From contig URUX01000004.1 of assembly GCA_900551135.1 (NCBI GenBank), forward strand, positions 1-33,508: a stretch of DNA of 33,508 bases. The letters run 5' to 3'. The translations under genes were made by a program, and so were the position numbers. How positions within the stretch are numbered: the stretch's first letter is position 1; each line of letters begins with the position of its first letter. Source of the stretch: an uncultured Clostridium sp. Lineage in GTDB: Bacteria > Bacillota > Clostridia > Lachnospirales > Lachnospiraceae. The notes beneath the pieces are model-generated. The model worked only from the letters and a program-made list of their open reading frames with translations, was not told where the DNA came from and did not search any database. Shown here piece after piece: positions 16,140 through 23,676 of the stretch.

Positions 16140-16886
16140 ATGACGAAAAAAGAAAAGACACTGGTAACGATTGCTGCCGTACTGGCAGTAACTTTTGGGA
16201 TTCCCCAAAAAGCTTATGCGATGCACATTATGGAAGGCGCTCTTCCTGCTGGTTCCTGTCTGGCCTGGGGGGCAGTTTCCCTTCCCTTTCTGGCTGCCGG
16301 ATTTTTCTCCATTCAGAAAATCCTCAGAGAAAACCGGCGTGCCATTACCCTTCTTGCCATGGCTGGGGCTTTTGTATTTGTAATCTCGTCCTTAAAAATT
16401 CCTTCCGTAAGCGGAAGCTGTTCCCATATGACTGGAACAGGGCTGGGCGCTATTTTGTTTGGCCCATCCGTTGTATCGGTTCTGGGACTGATCGTATTGG
16501 TTTTTCAGGCTGTTTTGCTGGCTCATGGCGGTCTTACTACGTTGGGGGCCAATACCTTTTCCATGGCGATTGCCGGTTCGTTTGTATCATATGCTATTTA
16601 CCGCATGTTAAATCATAGTAAGGCAAACCGTAAAGTTTCAATATTCTGCGCCGCCTTTTTAGGGGATTTAGTTACTTATTGTATTACGGCATTCCAGCTT
16701 GCCCTGGCTCATAATGCCGCCGTGACGTTTGGCGCGGCATTAAAAGAGAATCTGGTGATTTTTGCAGGAACCCAGCTTCCTCTTGCCATTGTGGAAGGTT
16801 TGCTGACAGTAGTGGTGATGACTGCCCTGGAAAGCTATGCCAGACCGGAACTGAGGGCAGTTGGATATTTCAAGGAGGGCAGATAG
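16140..16886 (+). CDS. cbiM: Cobalt ECF transporter substrate-specific component
   Basis: CbiM is the cobalt-binding membrane component of the CbiMNQO energy-coupling-factor transporter. The 248-residue protein carries an N-terminal signal peptide ending AYA (residues 25-27). Cleavage there exposes the Met-His N terminus (MHIMEGALP) whose His and amino group help bind Co2+ in this family. Further motifs are KIPSVSGSCSHMTGTGLGAILFGP, VFQAVLLAHGGLTTLGANTFSMAIAG and GTQLPLAIVEGLLT. The ATG follows GAAAGGAG. It is the first gene behind the cobalamin riboswitch and is followed after 2 bases by cbiN. Ni2+-type CbiM/NikM proteins are close relatives, but the riboswitch favours cobalt. Confidence 0.96.
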   Translation: MTKKEKTLVTIAAVLAVTFGIPQKAYAMHIMEGALPAGSCLAWGAVSLPFLAAGFFSIQKILRENRRAITLLAMAGAFVFVISSLKIPSVSGSCSHMTGTGLGAILFGPSVVSVLGLIVLVFQAVLLAHGGLTTLGANTFSMAIAGSFVSYAIYRMLNHSKANRKVSIFCAAFLGDLVTYCITAFQLALAHNAAVTFGAALKENLVIFAGTQLPLAIVEGLLTVVVMTALESYARPELRAVGYFKEGR

Positions 16887-16888
16887 GA

Positions 16889-17233
16889 ATGGAGAACGTA
16901 AAGAAAGAGCATACAGGCAAAAGCAGCGGAAAATTAATGGCGATTCTGCTGATCGCAGCAGTATTTATTTCCTTTGCACCTTTATTTCTGTTAAAAGATG
17001 CAGAATTTGGAGGTGCAGACGATAAGGGAAATACCCTGATAGAGACAACGGACCCGGACTATGAGCCCTGGGCTGCCCCTCTTTTGGAGACTGTTTTAGG
17101 GGGAGAACTGCCGGGAGAAGTAGAAAGTATGCTGTTTTGTGTTCAGACGGGAATCGGAGTTGGCATCATGGCATTTTTCATGGGACGTTTTGTGGAGCGG
17201 AAAAAATGGATGAAAGATGAGGAAGAGGAATAG
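16889..17233 (+). CDS. cbiN: Cobalt ECF transporter accessory protein
   Basis: This 114-residue protein has the CbiN plan: a first membrane helix (about residues 15-34, LMAILLIAAVFISFAPLFLL), an extracytoplasmic loop containing FGGADDKG and the ending YEPWAAPLLE, and a second helix (about 86-101, TGIGVGIMAFFMG). CbiN assists loading of Co2+ into CbiM. It begins 2 bases after cbiM and its stop directly abuts the cbiQ start, so it is inside the same operon. Confidence 0.93.
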   Translation: MENVKKEHTGKSSGKLMAILLIAAVFISFAPLFLLKDAEFGGADDKGNTLIETTDPDYEPWAAPLLETVLGGELPGEVESMLFCVQTGIGVGIMAFFMGRFVERKKWMKDEEEE

Positions 17234-18004
17234 ATGATCACCATAGACCGGCTTAGTTATAACTCCAGATTGCGGTATGTCCACACAGGGGAAAAAGCTG
17301 CATTTTCTATGATTCCTCTGGTTCTTTGTGTAGTTAGCCGTTCGGTTTTGCTGGCAGTAGTGGTGTTCTTTGTTATGGGGATTCTGACAGTACGAAAGGG
17401 AGGAATCCCCCTTTTCGATTATTTGAAGCTGTTAACTGTGCCGTTGGTGTTTTTAATTATAAATGGATTGATTTTAGGAATATCGATTCGTCAGACACCA
17501 CTGGAACTGTTTGCATTTCCGGTTGGAACCTGGTATCTGACTGCCGGAAAGGAAACGGTTTCCTATGCCGTACGGGTATTCCTTACAGCAATGGGAGCAG
17601 TGTCATGCATGTATTTTCTATCCTGTAATACCACTATGACAGATCTGCTCAGTTTCCTTAGAAAAGTGAAGTGCCCGTTTCTGATAATGGAACTGATGCT
17701 TTTGATTTACCGGTTTATTTTTGTATTGCTGGACTGTGCCCATTCCATAACCCTGTCCCAGCATTCCAGGCTTGGGTACAGGGATTACAAAACCAGTCTC
17801 CGTTCCTTTGGAATGCTGGTTTCCGCCTTATTTGTGCGTTCCATAAAACGTTCCAATGCTCTTTTTGACGCCATGGAATCCAGGGCATATGATGGAGCGG
17901 TTCGGGTATTGGAGGAAGAATATCCGGTAAATAAAAAAGAACTTGCAGGGATTGCTGTGTTTGAAGCGTTTTTGATTTTCCTTTTATGGATGGAGAGGAG
18001 ATAA
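17234..18004 (+). CDS. cbiQ: Cobalt ECF transporter membrane scaffold (T component)
   Basis: CbiQ is the transmembrane coupling protein that links the CbiO ATPases to CbiM. The 256-residue product starts MITIDRLSYNSRLRYVHTGEKAAFS, has about five to six membrane helices, and carries the coupling region LLIYRFIFVLLDCAHSITLSQHSRLGYRDYKTSLRSFGML... RSNALFDAMESRAYDG, which contains the two Ala/Ser-Arg-Gly-type coupling helices (here HSRLG and ESRAYDG). It lies between cbiN (abutting) and cbiO (2-base gap when the TTG start is used). Confidence 0.95.
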   Translation: MITIDRLSYNSRLRYVHTGEKAAFSMIPLVLCVVSRSVLLAVVVFFVMGILTVRKGGIPLFDYLKLLTVPLVFLIINGLILGISIRQTPLELFAFPVGTWYLTAGKETVSYAVRVFLTAMGAVSCMYFLSCNTTMTDLLSFLRKVKCPFLIMELMLLIYRFIFVLLDCAHSITLSQHSRLGYRDYKTSLRSFGMLVSALFVRSIKRSNALFDAMESRAYDGAVRVLEEEYPVNKKELAGIAVFEAFLIFLLWMERR

Positions 18005-18006
18005 GA

Positions 18007-18858
18007 TTGAAGGACATTATTTTAAAAGCACAAGATCTGGTATTCTCCTATGAGGGAAGCAAACTGCCTGCCTTAAACGGACTTTCCCTGGAAATTAAAC
18101 GGGGAAGCAAAACGGCCTTTATCGGTTCCAATGGTTCTGGAAAATCCACATTTTTTCTGTGCTGTAACGGGATTCACAGGCCGTCTTCCGGCGTTTTGTA
18201 TTACGATGGAAAACCAGTGGATTATTCCAGAAAGAGCCTGTTGGATCTGCGGAAAAAAGTAGGAATTGTCTTTCAGGATCCGGACAATCAGCTGTTTTCT
18301 GCCAGTGTTTACCAGGAGATTTCCTTTGGTATTTTAAATCTGGGCGTGTCGAAAGAACAGGCAAAGAAAGCAGTAGAACAGATTATGGATGAAATGGATA
18401 TTACTCCTTTCCGGGATAAGCCGGTTCACGCTCTGTCAGGAGGACAGAAAAAACTGGTATCCATTGCAGATGTGCTGGTTATGGAGCCGGAGATTGTCAT
18501 TATGGATGAACCGGCTTCAGCCTTGGATCCCAGACATGCAGAGATGGTAAATCGGGCAGTCGATAAGATGACAGCAAAGGGGATAACCGTATTAATGGCT
18601 ACCCATGATGTGGATTATGCCCTTTCCTGGGCAGATGAAGCAGTGGTGTTCCAGGAAGGAACCGTACTGCGCCAGGGGCCGCCCAGCGAAGTATTTGCAG
18701 ATAAAAAGCTGCTGTCAGAAACCAGTCTGGTGCAGCCTTCGGTGATGCGGCTGTTTGAAAGTCTGCGCCGGAAAAATATGATTGCTCCCGAACTTCCGAT
18801 TCCGAAAAATATGGAAGAACTGGAAGGGTATCTGGAAGAGCCTTCCGGCCAAAGTTAG
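18007..18858 (+). CDS. cbiO: Cobalt ECF transporter ATP-binding protein
   Basis: CbiO powers cobalt uptake by the CbiMNQO complex. From the TTG at 18007 the 283-residue protein begins MKDIILKAQDLVFSYEG. GGAGAGGAG (17992-18000) lies 6 bases upstream, so I prefer this to the ATG at 17986, which sits within cbiQ and lacks a site. Motifs are Walker A GSNGSGKST (40-48), Q-loop VFQDPDNQLFSASV, signature LSGGQKK, Walker B IVIMDEPASALDP and the switch His in ATHD. It is the last gene of the riboswitch-controlled operon. The C-terminal tail after about residue 235 is the usual short CbiO extension. No clear terminator is seen in the 50 bases before the convergent sulfatase gene. Confidence 0.95.
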   Translation: MKDIILKAQDLVFSYEGSKLPALNGLSLEIKRGSKTAFIGSNGSGKSTFFLCCNGIHRPSSGVLYYDGKPVDYSRKSLLDLRKKVGIVFQDPDNQLFSASVYQEISFGILNLGVSKEQAKKAVEQIMDEMDITPFRDKPVHALSGGQKKLVSIADVLVMEPEIVIMDEPASALDPRHAEMVNRAVDKMTAKGITVLMATHDVDYALSWADEAVVFQEGTVLRQGPPSEVFADKKLLSETSLVQPSVMRLFESLRRKNMIAPELPIPKNMEELEGYLEEPSGQS

Positions 18859-18908
18859 ATCTAAAAATATATTTTTTATTTCGCTTAATCATTTCTGATA
18901 GTGTTTAG

Positions 18909-20471
18909 CTATCGCTTCATAAGATCCTCATACTCCAGTTTTTCGAGAGGAGATTTCTGACTGCGGCTGTATGCCATGGTAAATCCTTCTTCCTGCCTTT
19001 GTTTTATCAGAGAGGCGATAGAATTGCTGGTACGTTGCGGTTCACATCCTGGAATCAGGGAAGTTCCATCTGAAAAGCCCTCTTCACGTCCAAAAAGTTC
19101 CTGTACCAGCAAAGTGCGCCATTTTACAAGCTCTGATGCATAAGAAGGATTGGAGGACAGATCGTGCTGTTCACCAGGATCTGTTTTTACATGAAATAGC
19201 TGTTCACGTCCGCTGGTAGTATACCAGATGTATTTCATGGTTCCATCTGTTAAGTAATGGGAACCTTTTTCATAAATAAAATTGTGCTGGCTGCTGACTG
19301 GCCTGGTTTTTGCATCAAATAGAAAGTCATGGCAGCATTCGCCATGGAGATAAGTACGCCATGGTTCAGAAGGAAGCCCATCGCATAAAAGGGGAGCCAG
19401 ACTGCGGCCATCTACACTATCAGGAACAGGAAGTCCTGCCAAATCAAGTAATGTAGGCATAATGTCATGCCAGCCGATAGGGGCGTCAATACTTTGACTG
19501 TCAGAGATTCCAGGTCCCATTATCATAAAAGGAATGTGAACAGCACCCTGATAAGGCCTGTTTTTCTGCATCAGATAGTGGTCTCCTAGTAATTCACCAT
19601 GGTCAGAGGTAAAAATTACATAAGTATTTCGATCACGCATTGCTGCCTCTAAAATGCGGGCAACCTGTGTATCCAGGAATGAGATATTTCCATAGTATCC
19701 GGCATAAAGGCATCGCAGTTCTTCTTCGCTGAGGGTATGATACCGTGCCATAATATTTCCGCTGCTGCCAGGCGGAATGTCCCAGTCAGAAAGTGACGGA
19801 TATCCAAGGTCTGTACGTTGATACAGACGGCCAAAAAATTCTTTAGGAGGATTGTGGGGACTGTGAGGGGCATAGTAACCTACGAATAAAGCGTAGGGCC
19901 TGGATACGTCACGATTCTGGAGAAAATCCAGAGCGCGGTTGGTTGCCCATTTGGTCTGGTGACATTCATCACTCAGGTGGTAGGGGGATGCAGCTCTGGA
20001 ATTGTTGTGAGGGCCTCCTCCATAATAACCGCCAGCATCACGAGGACTGTTATCGCGCACATAAGTAAAGAAAGCGTCTTTTTCTTTATTGGAATTGCTG
20101 GGATCTCCAGGAAGGTAGTATTCAAAACCATAGCTGAGATCAAATGGATAGGTGTGCATCGTTCTGCCAACAAGCGCTGTCTGGTATCCTCCTTTTCTCA
20201 TTTCTGTAGGCAGGGTGGTCTCTAAGGGAAGATAGGGGATTCCAACATTGGCAAACAGGCCGTGATGAGATGGAAGCTGTCCGGTGAGCAGGCTGAGTCT
20301 CTGGGGAATACAGAGAGGACAGGTGGCATATGCAGATGTAAAATTGGCTCCCTGATAAGCAATAGAGTCAATATAGGGAGTATAAATTCCTTTACGGTGT
20401 CCGTTGATTCCAACACAATCTGCCCGCAGCTGATCCGCGTGGATTACAATAAAATTGGGACGGGATTTCAT
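18909..20471 (-). CDS. Formylglycine-type sulfatase 1 (S1 family, cytoplasmic)
   Basis: The 520-residue protein is a type I sulfatase of the alkaline phosphatase superfamily. Its active-site signature is CIPQR (Cys54 to Arg58), where the Cys is converted to formylglycine. Other motifs are the metal-binding HADQLRAD near the N terminus, LVGRTMH, GYYAPHSPHNPP and FTSDHGELLGDH (Asp290, His291). It begins straight with the first strand of the catalytic domain and has no signal peptide, so it should act in the cytoplasm. The ATG follows AGGAGG. It is transcribed away from the sugar porter gene, from a promoter with the same TCTATTT-19-TATAAT layout as the other sulfatase operon. Maturation needs anSME, which is not in the window. 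The exact sulfated sugar cannot be read from sequence. Confidence 0.94.
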   Translation of the reverse strand: MKSRPNFIVIHADQLRADCVGINGHRKGIYTPYIDSIAYQGANFTSAYATCPLCIPQRLSLLTGQLPSHHGLFANVGIPYLPLETTLPTEMRKGGYQTALVGRTMHTYPFDLSYGFEYYLPGDPSNSNKEKDAFFTYVRDNSPRDAGGYYGGGPHNNSRAASPYHLSDECHQTKWATNRALDFLQNRDVSRPYALFVGYYAPHSPHNPPKEFFGRLYQRTDLGYPSLSDWDIPPGSSGNIMARYHTLSEEELRCLYAGYYGNISFLDTQVARILEAAMRDRNTYVIFTSDHGELLGDHYLMQKNRPYQGAVHIPFMIMGPGISDSQSIDAPIGWHDIMPTLLDLAGLPVPDSVDGRSLAPLLCDGLPSEPWRTYLHGECCHDFLFDAKTRPVSSQHNFIYEKGSHYLTDGTMKYIWYTTSGREQLFHVKTDPGEQHDLSSNPSYASELVKWRTLLVQELFGREEGFSDGTSLIPGCEPQRTSNSIASLIKQRQEEGFTMAYSRSQKSPLEKLEYEDLMKR

Positions 20472-20785
20472 ATGACTCCTCCTTTAATGAACCTTGATAT
20501 CTGAATTATATAGTTGGAAGTGCCAGAACAAATAGAAATATTTTATCAAAAGCAGAAAAATTTTAAAGATAAACACGATTTTAGCTGATTTTACTAAAAT
20601 AAATCTGGAGAATTGGATAAAACACACAAAATATTTGGTAAAAGAAACAGAAAAAATGTTAATTGCGGTAGAATTTTCTCTATTTTGGTAATCTTGTTCT
20701 AGTGTTAGAGCAATCTGGACGGTATACTAAAGGCATAAAACACAACTTTGGCCTGGTGTGTGAGTATGAATAAAAAAGGAGCAGA
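20472..20785. other. AT-rich divergent regulatory region between sulfatase 1 and the GPH porter
   Basis: This 314-base stretch holds no gene that I can support. It contains the sulfatase 1 promoter, an ATTTTAG/CTAAAAT inverted repeat (20579-20601), and TAGAAT followed by TCTATTTT (20669-20686), similar to the palindromic site before sulfatase 2. A TATACT at 20723-20728 is the best -10 candidate for the porter; no good -35 stands 17 nt before it. Confidence 0.5.
20505..20536 (-). promoter_or_regulatory. Promoter of sulfatase 1 with TCTATTT element
   Basis: On the minus strand TCTATTT (20536-20530), then 19 nt, then TATAAT (20510-20505), about 34 bases before the ATG. The -35 region (TTTGTT, 16-nt spacing) is poor, so an activator is likely. 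The element and its spacing recur at 23614-23645. Confidence 0.55.
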
Positions 20786-22258
20786 ATGATAATGGAAAAG
20801 AAACAAACATTTTCTAGAAGAGCATCATTATTTGAATTACTGGCAGCTTCCCTGCTATGCATTTCAATGAACTGTTTTACCAATTTCACCAACTACTTTC
20901 AGTACTATCTTACAGGTATTGTAGGAATTGGTACAGTACTTGCAGGTTCTTTCGTTACGATTTTCCGTATATGGGATGCTTTTACAGATTTAGGGGTTGG
21001 AGCAGCAGTAGACAGAACGAATACCCGTATTGGAAAATTCCGTCCATGGATTCTTGCAGGTATGTTTATTTGTGTTGTTTCGTCTGGTTTAATGGTATTT
21101 ATTCCTAACAAACTTCCGCAAAGTACACCTCTTCGTTTGGTGGTATATTCAATCTTTTATATGATACTGGTTCTTGGAGCAACAATGTTCAATCCGGCAA
21201 CACGTGCTTCCGCACAGGTATTAACAGATGATCCAAAACAGAGGGCATCGGTTGGATTAATCAGAGGAGTCAGCCTTCAGATTATGTACTCTGTACTCCC
21301 AATCATTGTTTACTCGCATTTACTTCCTGCTTCCAAAGGAAAATTCGATTATAACTTTTTTGTAAAGTGGTGGGCAGTTTACGCTGCAATCACAGTGGTT
21401 TTCTGTATATTAGCGTGTCTTGGGTTAAGCAAAAAAGATACCTGGAAACAGGATTTTAAAGCACCTTCCGATAAGCCATTTGACTTTAAACAAGCATGGG
21501 AAGTTATCCGTCATAATAAACCGCTGCAGATGCTGATTTTATCTGCAGGTTCCGATAAGCTGGCTACAGTCTGTCAAAACAATGCAACCGTTGTTGTTAT
21601 TATGTTTGCAATTACTGCAGGCAATGCGAAATTAAACAGCGGTGCCAATAAGTATACATTAATCCCCTGCATTATTATGCTTTTACTGGGATTAGGAGGC
21701 ATTGCCCGCAAACTTGGTCCTCGTAAAGCTATGACATTTAGCAGCTTTGGCGGTATTGTTATCTGCTTATTAAGTATTGCGTTATGGGTATTTGGAGATC
21801 CTCATACAATGAGTTTCCCAAATATGGAAGGTTTTAACGGATGGACATTCTTTACAATCGCCTATTTAGTGTTATGGTGCCTGTATAAAGGATTTACGAT
21901 GATAACCAGTAATGTAACGAATCCAATGATTGCAGATGTAATTGATTATGAATTATACCGCAGTGGAAATTATGTGCCTGGTCTTGTAGGAAGTTTGTTT
22001 TCCTTTGCAGATAAAGTAATTTCATCTCTTGGTCCTACTCTGGTCAGCATTTTGATTGCACTGGTTGGATTTGGAAGCGAACTTCCAGACGCCAATACCC
22101 CATTTTCCAATTCATTATTCGTAATTGGACTGTTTGGAATGTACGGCATGGTAATTATCGGCCTTGTTATCAATTTAATTGCAATGCGTAAATATGAATT
22201 GACTCCTGAGAAGATGGAGGTGATTCGGGAAGAACTGGAAAAGAGAAAGACAGCTTAA
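20786..22258 (+). CDS. GPH-family glycoside/hexuronide:cation symporter
   Basis: The protein (490 residues from ATG 20786, or 488 from ATG 20792) has about twelve membrane helices and the GPH (glycoside-pentoside-hexuronide) signature DAFTDLGVGAAVDRTNTRIGKFRPWI between helices 2 and 3. It also has the second half-motif NPMIADVIDYELYRSGNYVPGLVGSLFSF. Members import mono- to trisaccharides, glycosides or uronides with Na+ or H+. AAGGAG (20776-20781) lies 4 bases before the first ATG and 10 before the second, so the start is uncertain. It stands between sulfatase 1 and an AraC regulator and is the only sugar transporter in the locus, so it is the best candidate importer of the sulfated saccharide. 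A perfect hairpin follows the stop. Confidence 0.92.
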   Translation: MIMEKKQTFSRRASLFELLAASLLCISMNCFTNFTNYFQYYLTGIVGIGTVLAGSFVTIFRIWDAFTDLGVGAAVDRTNTRIGKFRPWILAGMFICVVSSGLMVFIPNKLPQSTPLRLVVYSIFYMILVLGATMFNPATRASAQVLTDDPKQRASVGLIRGVSLQIMYSVLPIIVYSHLLPASKGKFDYNFFVKWWAVYAAITVVFCILACLGLSKKDTWKQDFKAPSDKPFDFKQAWEVIRHNKPLQMLILSAGSDKLATVCQNNATVVVIMFAITAGNAKLNSGANKYTLIPCIIMLLLGLGGIARKLGPRKAMTFSSFGGIVICLLSIALWVFGDPHTMSFPNMEGFNGWTFFTIAYLVLWCLYKGFTMITSNVTNPMIADVIDYELYRSGNYVPGLVGSLFSFADKVISSLGPTLVSILIALVGFGSELPDANTPFSNSLFVIGLFGMYGMVIIGLVINLIAMRKYELTPEKMEVIREELEKRKTA

Positions 22259-22273
22259 TATCAAATATAACAG

Positions 22274-22315
22274 AACGTGGTGCCGCAAAACCAGATGATT
22301 TTGCGGCACCACGTT
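22274..22315. terminator. Bidirectional hairpin between the GPH porter and AraC regulator genes
   Basis: AACGTGGTGCCGCAAAA (22274-22290) pairs perfectly over 17 bp with its complement at 22299-22315, with an 8-base loop. It lies between two convergent stop codons and touches the regulator's TGA. The A and T bases inside the stem ends provide T-rich tracts in both directions, though short ones. Confidence 0.8.
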
Positions 22316-23485
22316 TCAGGTTATTGGGTCATCGATAATGCCGCGTTTCCGATAGTCAGAAGGGGAGATGCCATACTCTTTTTTAAAACATTTCGTAAAA
22401 TAATTGCTGTCTAAAATTCCCACATTGGTACAGATGTGCTGGATATCCAAATTGGTGTAGACCAGCATTCTGGCTGCCATCTGCATACGCTGATAGCGGA
22501 TATAAGCAGATGGAGTCATGCCTACCTCATCATGGAATCGGGTTGAAAATCGGTTTACAGACAGCTTTGCGGCATCAGCCAGATCAGCAGCAGTGATAGC
22601 CTGGGTTAAATTTTCGTGAATATATCCAATGGCTTCCTGGATACAGGAACTGTATTGCTTTGTATGGCGCTGTTTTACCAGATCGCAGCTTTTTTCTATG
22701 AGCCATTGGCAGAGATGCACAGCCTGATTCACATTGGATACATTCCGGCATTGATTTTTAAAGCTGGTGAGCAGTTTGTCTGAACTGGAATCTGGAACTT
22801 CTGCAAGACTTAAAGCGATGCGGGTAAGGGTACGCATGACACTTAAACCTTCGGTAGCCCTGAGACGGTCAAAAGGACTGCCCTTTCCGCGCATTATCTG
22901 CATATATGAAGCAAGGGCAGCCGTATAATTACCGCTGCGTATCTGAGTGATGTAATAGAGGTTTTCTTCTGTATAATTCGGCTCATCAGAATGGTACAGA
23001 TTCGGATCGGATGAAATAAGAGGAATTTCTCCCCGTAAATATTCGCGGATATTAATTTCCTCTTCGTGAAGCTGGTTTTCGTAACCATAAACACAGAAAA
23101 ATATGAGGCGGACAGCACGTTTGACTGCCTCCAGGGAAATTTCTGGAAGAGCAGTGTAGTATTGGAAAAAAATCTGCCGCTCCTGTTCAGAGGAAAAAAG
23201 CGGAAGAGGAAAATCGGAACGATGAAGGCTGCCAGTGCGGTACGGACCGACTAAAATAGCATTCTGCTGTAAAAATGCCAGGCAATACGATACAGAGAGG
23301 CGATCATTTAAATAGAAAACAGAATCCTGCGTGGAATCAAACAGCTGGCATACAATCTGGTTTTCTTTTTCAGAACTGTAGGGATTGGGAAGTTTAAAAT
23401 CGTAGGAATCTTTGTGAAACAGGACGGCATCTGTGTTAAAAGAAGCGGAGATGTATTGCAATGCAGTATTAATAATTTTTTCCAA
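22316..23485 (-). CDS. AraC-family regulator of the sulfatase locus
   Basis: The start is a TTG (23485-23483 on the plus numbering), preceded by an AAAGGGGG ribosome binding site with 7-nt spacing and a TTGACA promoter, so 389 residues are made. The C-terminal AraC domain has two helix-turn-helix motifs (AADLADAAKLSVNRFSTRFH... and DIQHICTNVGILDSNYFTKCFKKEYGISPSDYRK). The N-terminal about 280 residues form a large sensor region (QNAILVGPYRTG is recognisable from Firmicute YesN-like regulators lacking a response-regulator domain). It lies between the GPH porter and the sulfatase 2 operon and is divergent from the latter, so it probably senses the sugar product and activates the locus. The ligand is unknown. 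Confidence 0.92.
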   Translation of the reverse strand: MEKIINTALQYISASFNTDAVLFHKDSYDFKLPNPYSSEKENQIVCQLFDSTQDSVFYLNDRLSVSYCLAFLQQNAILVGPYRTGSLHRSDFPLPLFSSEQERQIFFQYYTALPEISLEAVKRAVRLIFFCVYGYENQLHEEEINIREYLRGEIPLISSDPNLYHSDEPNYTEENLYYITQIRSGNYTAALASYMQIMRGKGSPFDRLRATEGLSVMRTLTRIALSLAEVPDSSSDKLLTSFKNQCRNVSNVNQAVHLCQWLIEKSCDLVKQRHTKQYSSCIQEAIGYIHENLTQAITAADLADAAKLSVNRFSTRFHDEVGMTPSAYIRYQRMQMAARMLVYTNLDIQHICTNVGILDSNYFTKCFKKEYGISPSDYRKRGIIDDPIT

Positions 23486-23515
23486 AAAATAGCCCCCTTT
23501 GTAATTGCTGATTTT

Positions 23516-23545
23516 ATGGTATCATGTGTACTCAAACACTGTCAA
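23516..23545 (-). promoter_or_regulatory. Promoter of the AraC-type gene
   Basis: On the minus strand a perfect TTGACA (23545-23540), an 18-nt spacer and TACCAT (23521-23516) precede the TTG start by about 30 bases. A good -35 makes basal regulator expression likely. Confidence 0.55.
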
Positions 23546-23604
23546 GCAACTATTTGGCAAACGAATTTCCTTCTATATTAAAAAAAAGATTTTCCATTTG
23601 CCAG

Positions 23605-23645
23605 TAGAATCATTCTATTTAGAAAGACACTCTGCTTGTTATAAT
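23605..23645 (+). promoter_or_regulatory. Promoter and candidate operator of the sulfatase 2 operon
   Basis: A perfect TATAAT (23640-23645) is preceded, after 19 nt, by TCTATTT (23614-23620). The latter overlaps the palindrome TAGAAT-C-ATTCTA (23605-23617). No proper -35 box is present, which fits activation by the divergent AraC protein. The layout matches the sulfatase 1 promoter. Confidence 0.55.
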
Positions 23646-23676
23646 AATCATAAATCAAGATATGGAGGAAAAAGTT

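Noticed and set aside
16889..17233. Alternative reading of the cbiN position as an unrelated small membrane protein
   Set aside because: The two-helix plan, FGGADDKG loop and location between cbiM and cbiQ fit CbiN.
18859..18908. A terminator between cbiO and sulfatase 1
   Set aside because: Only a 5-bp stem (GATAG/CTATC) running into the sulfatase stop codon was found, too weak to call.
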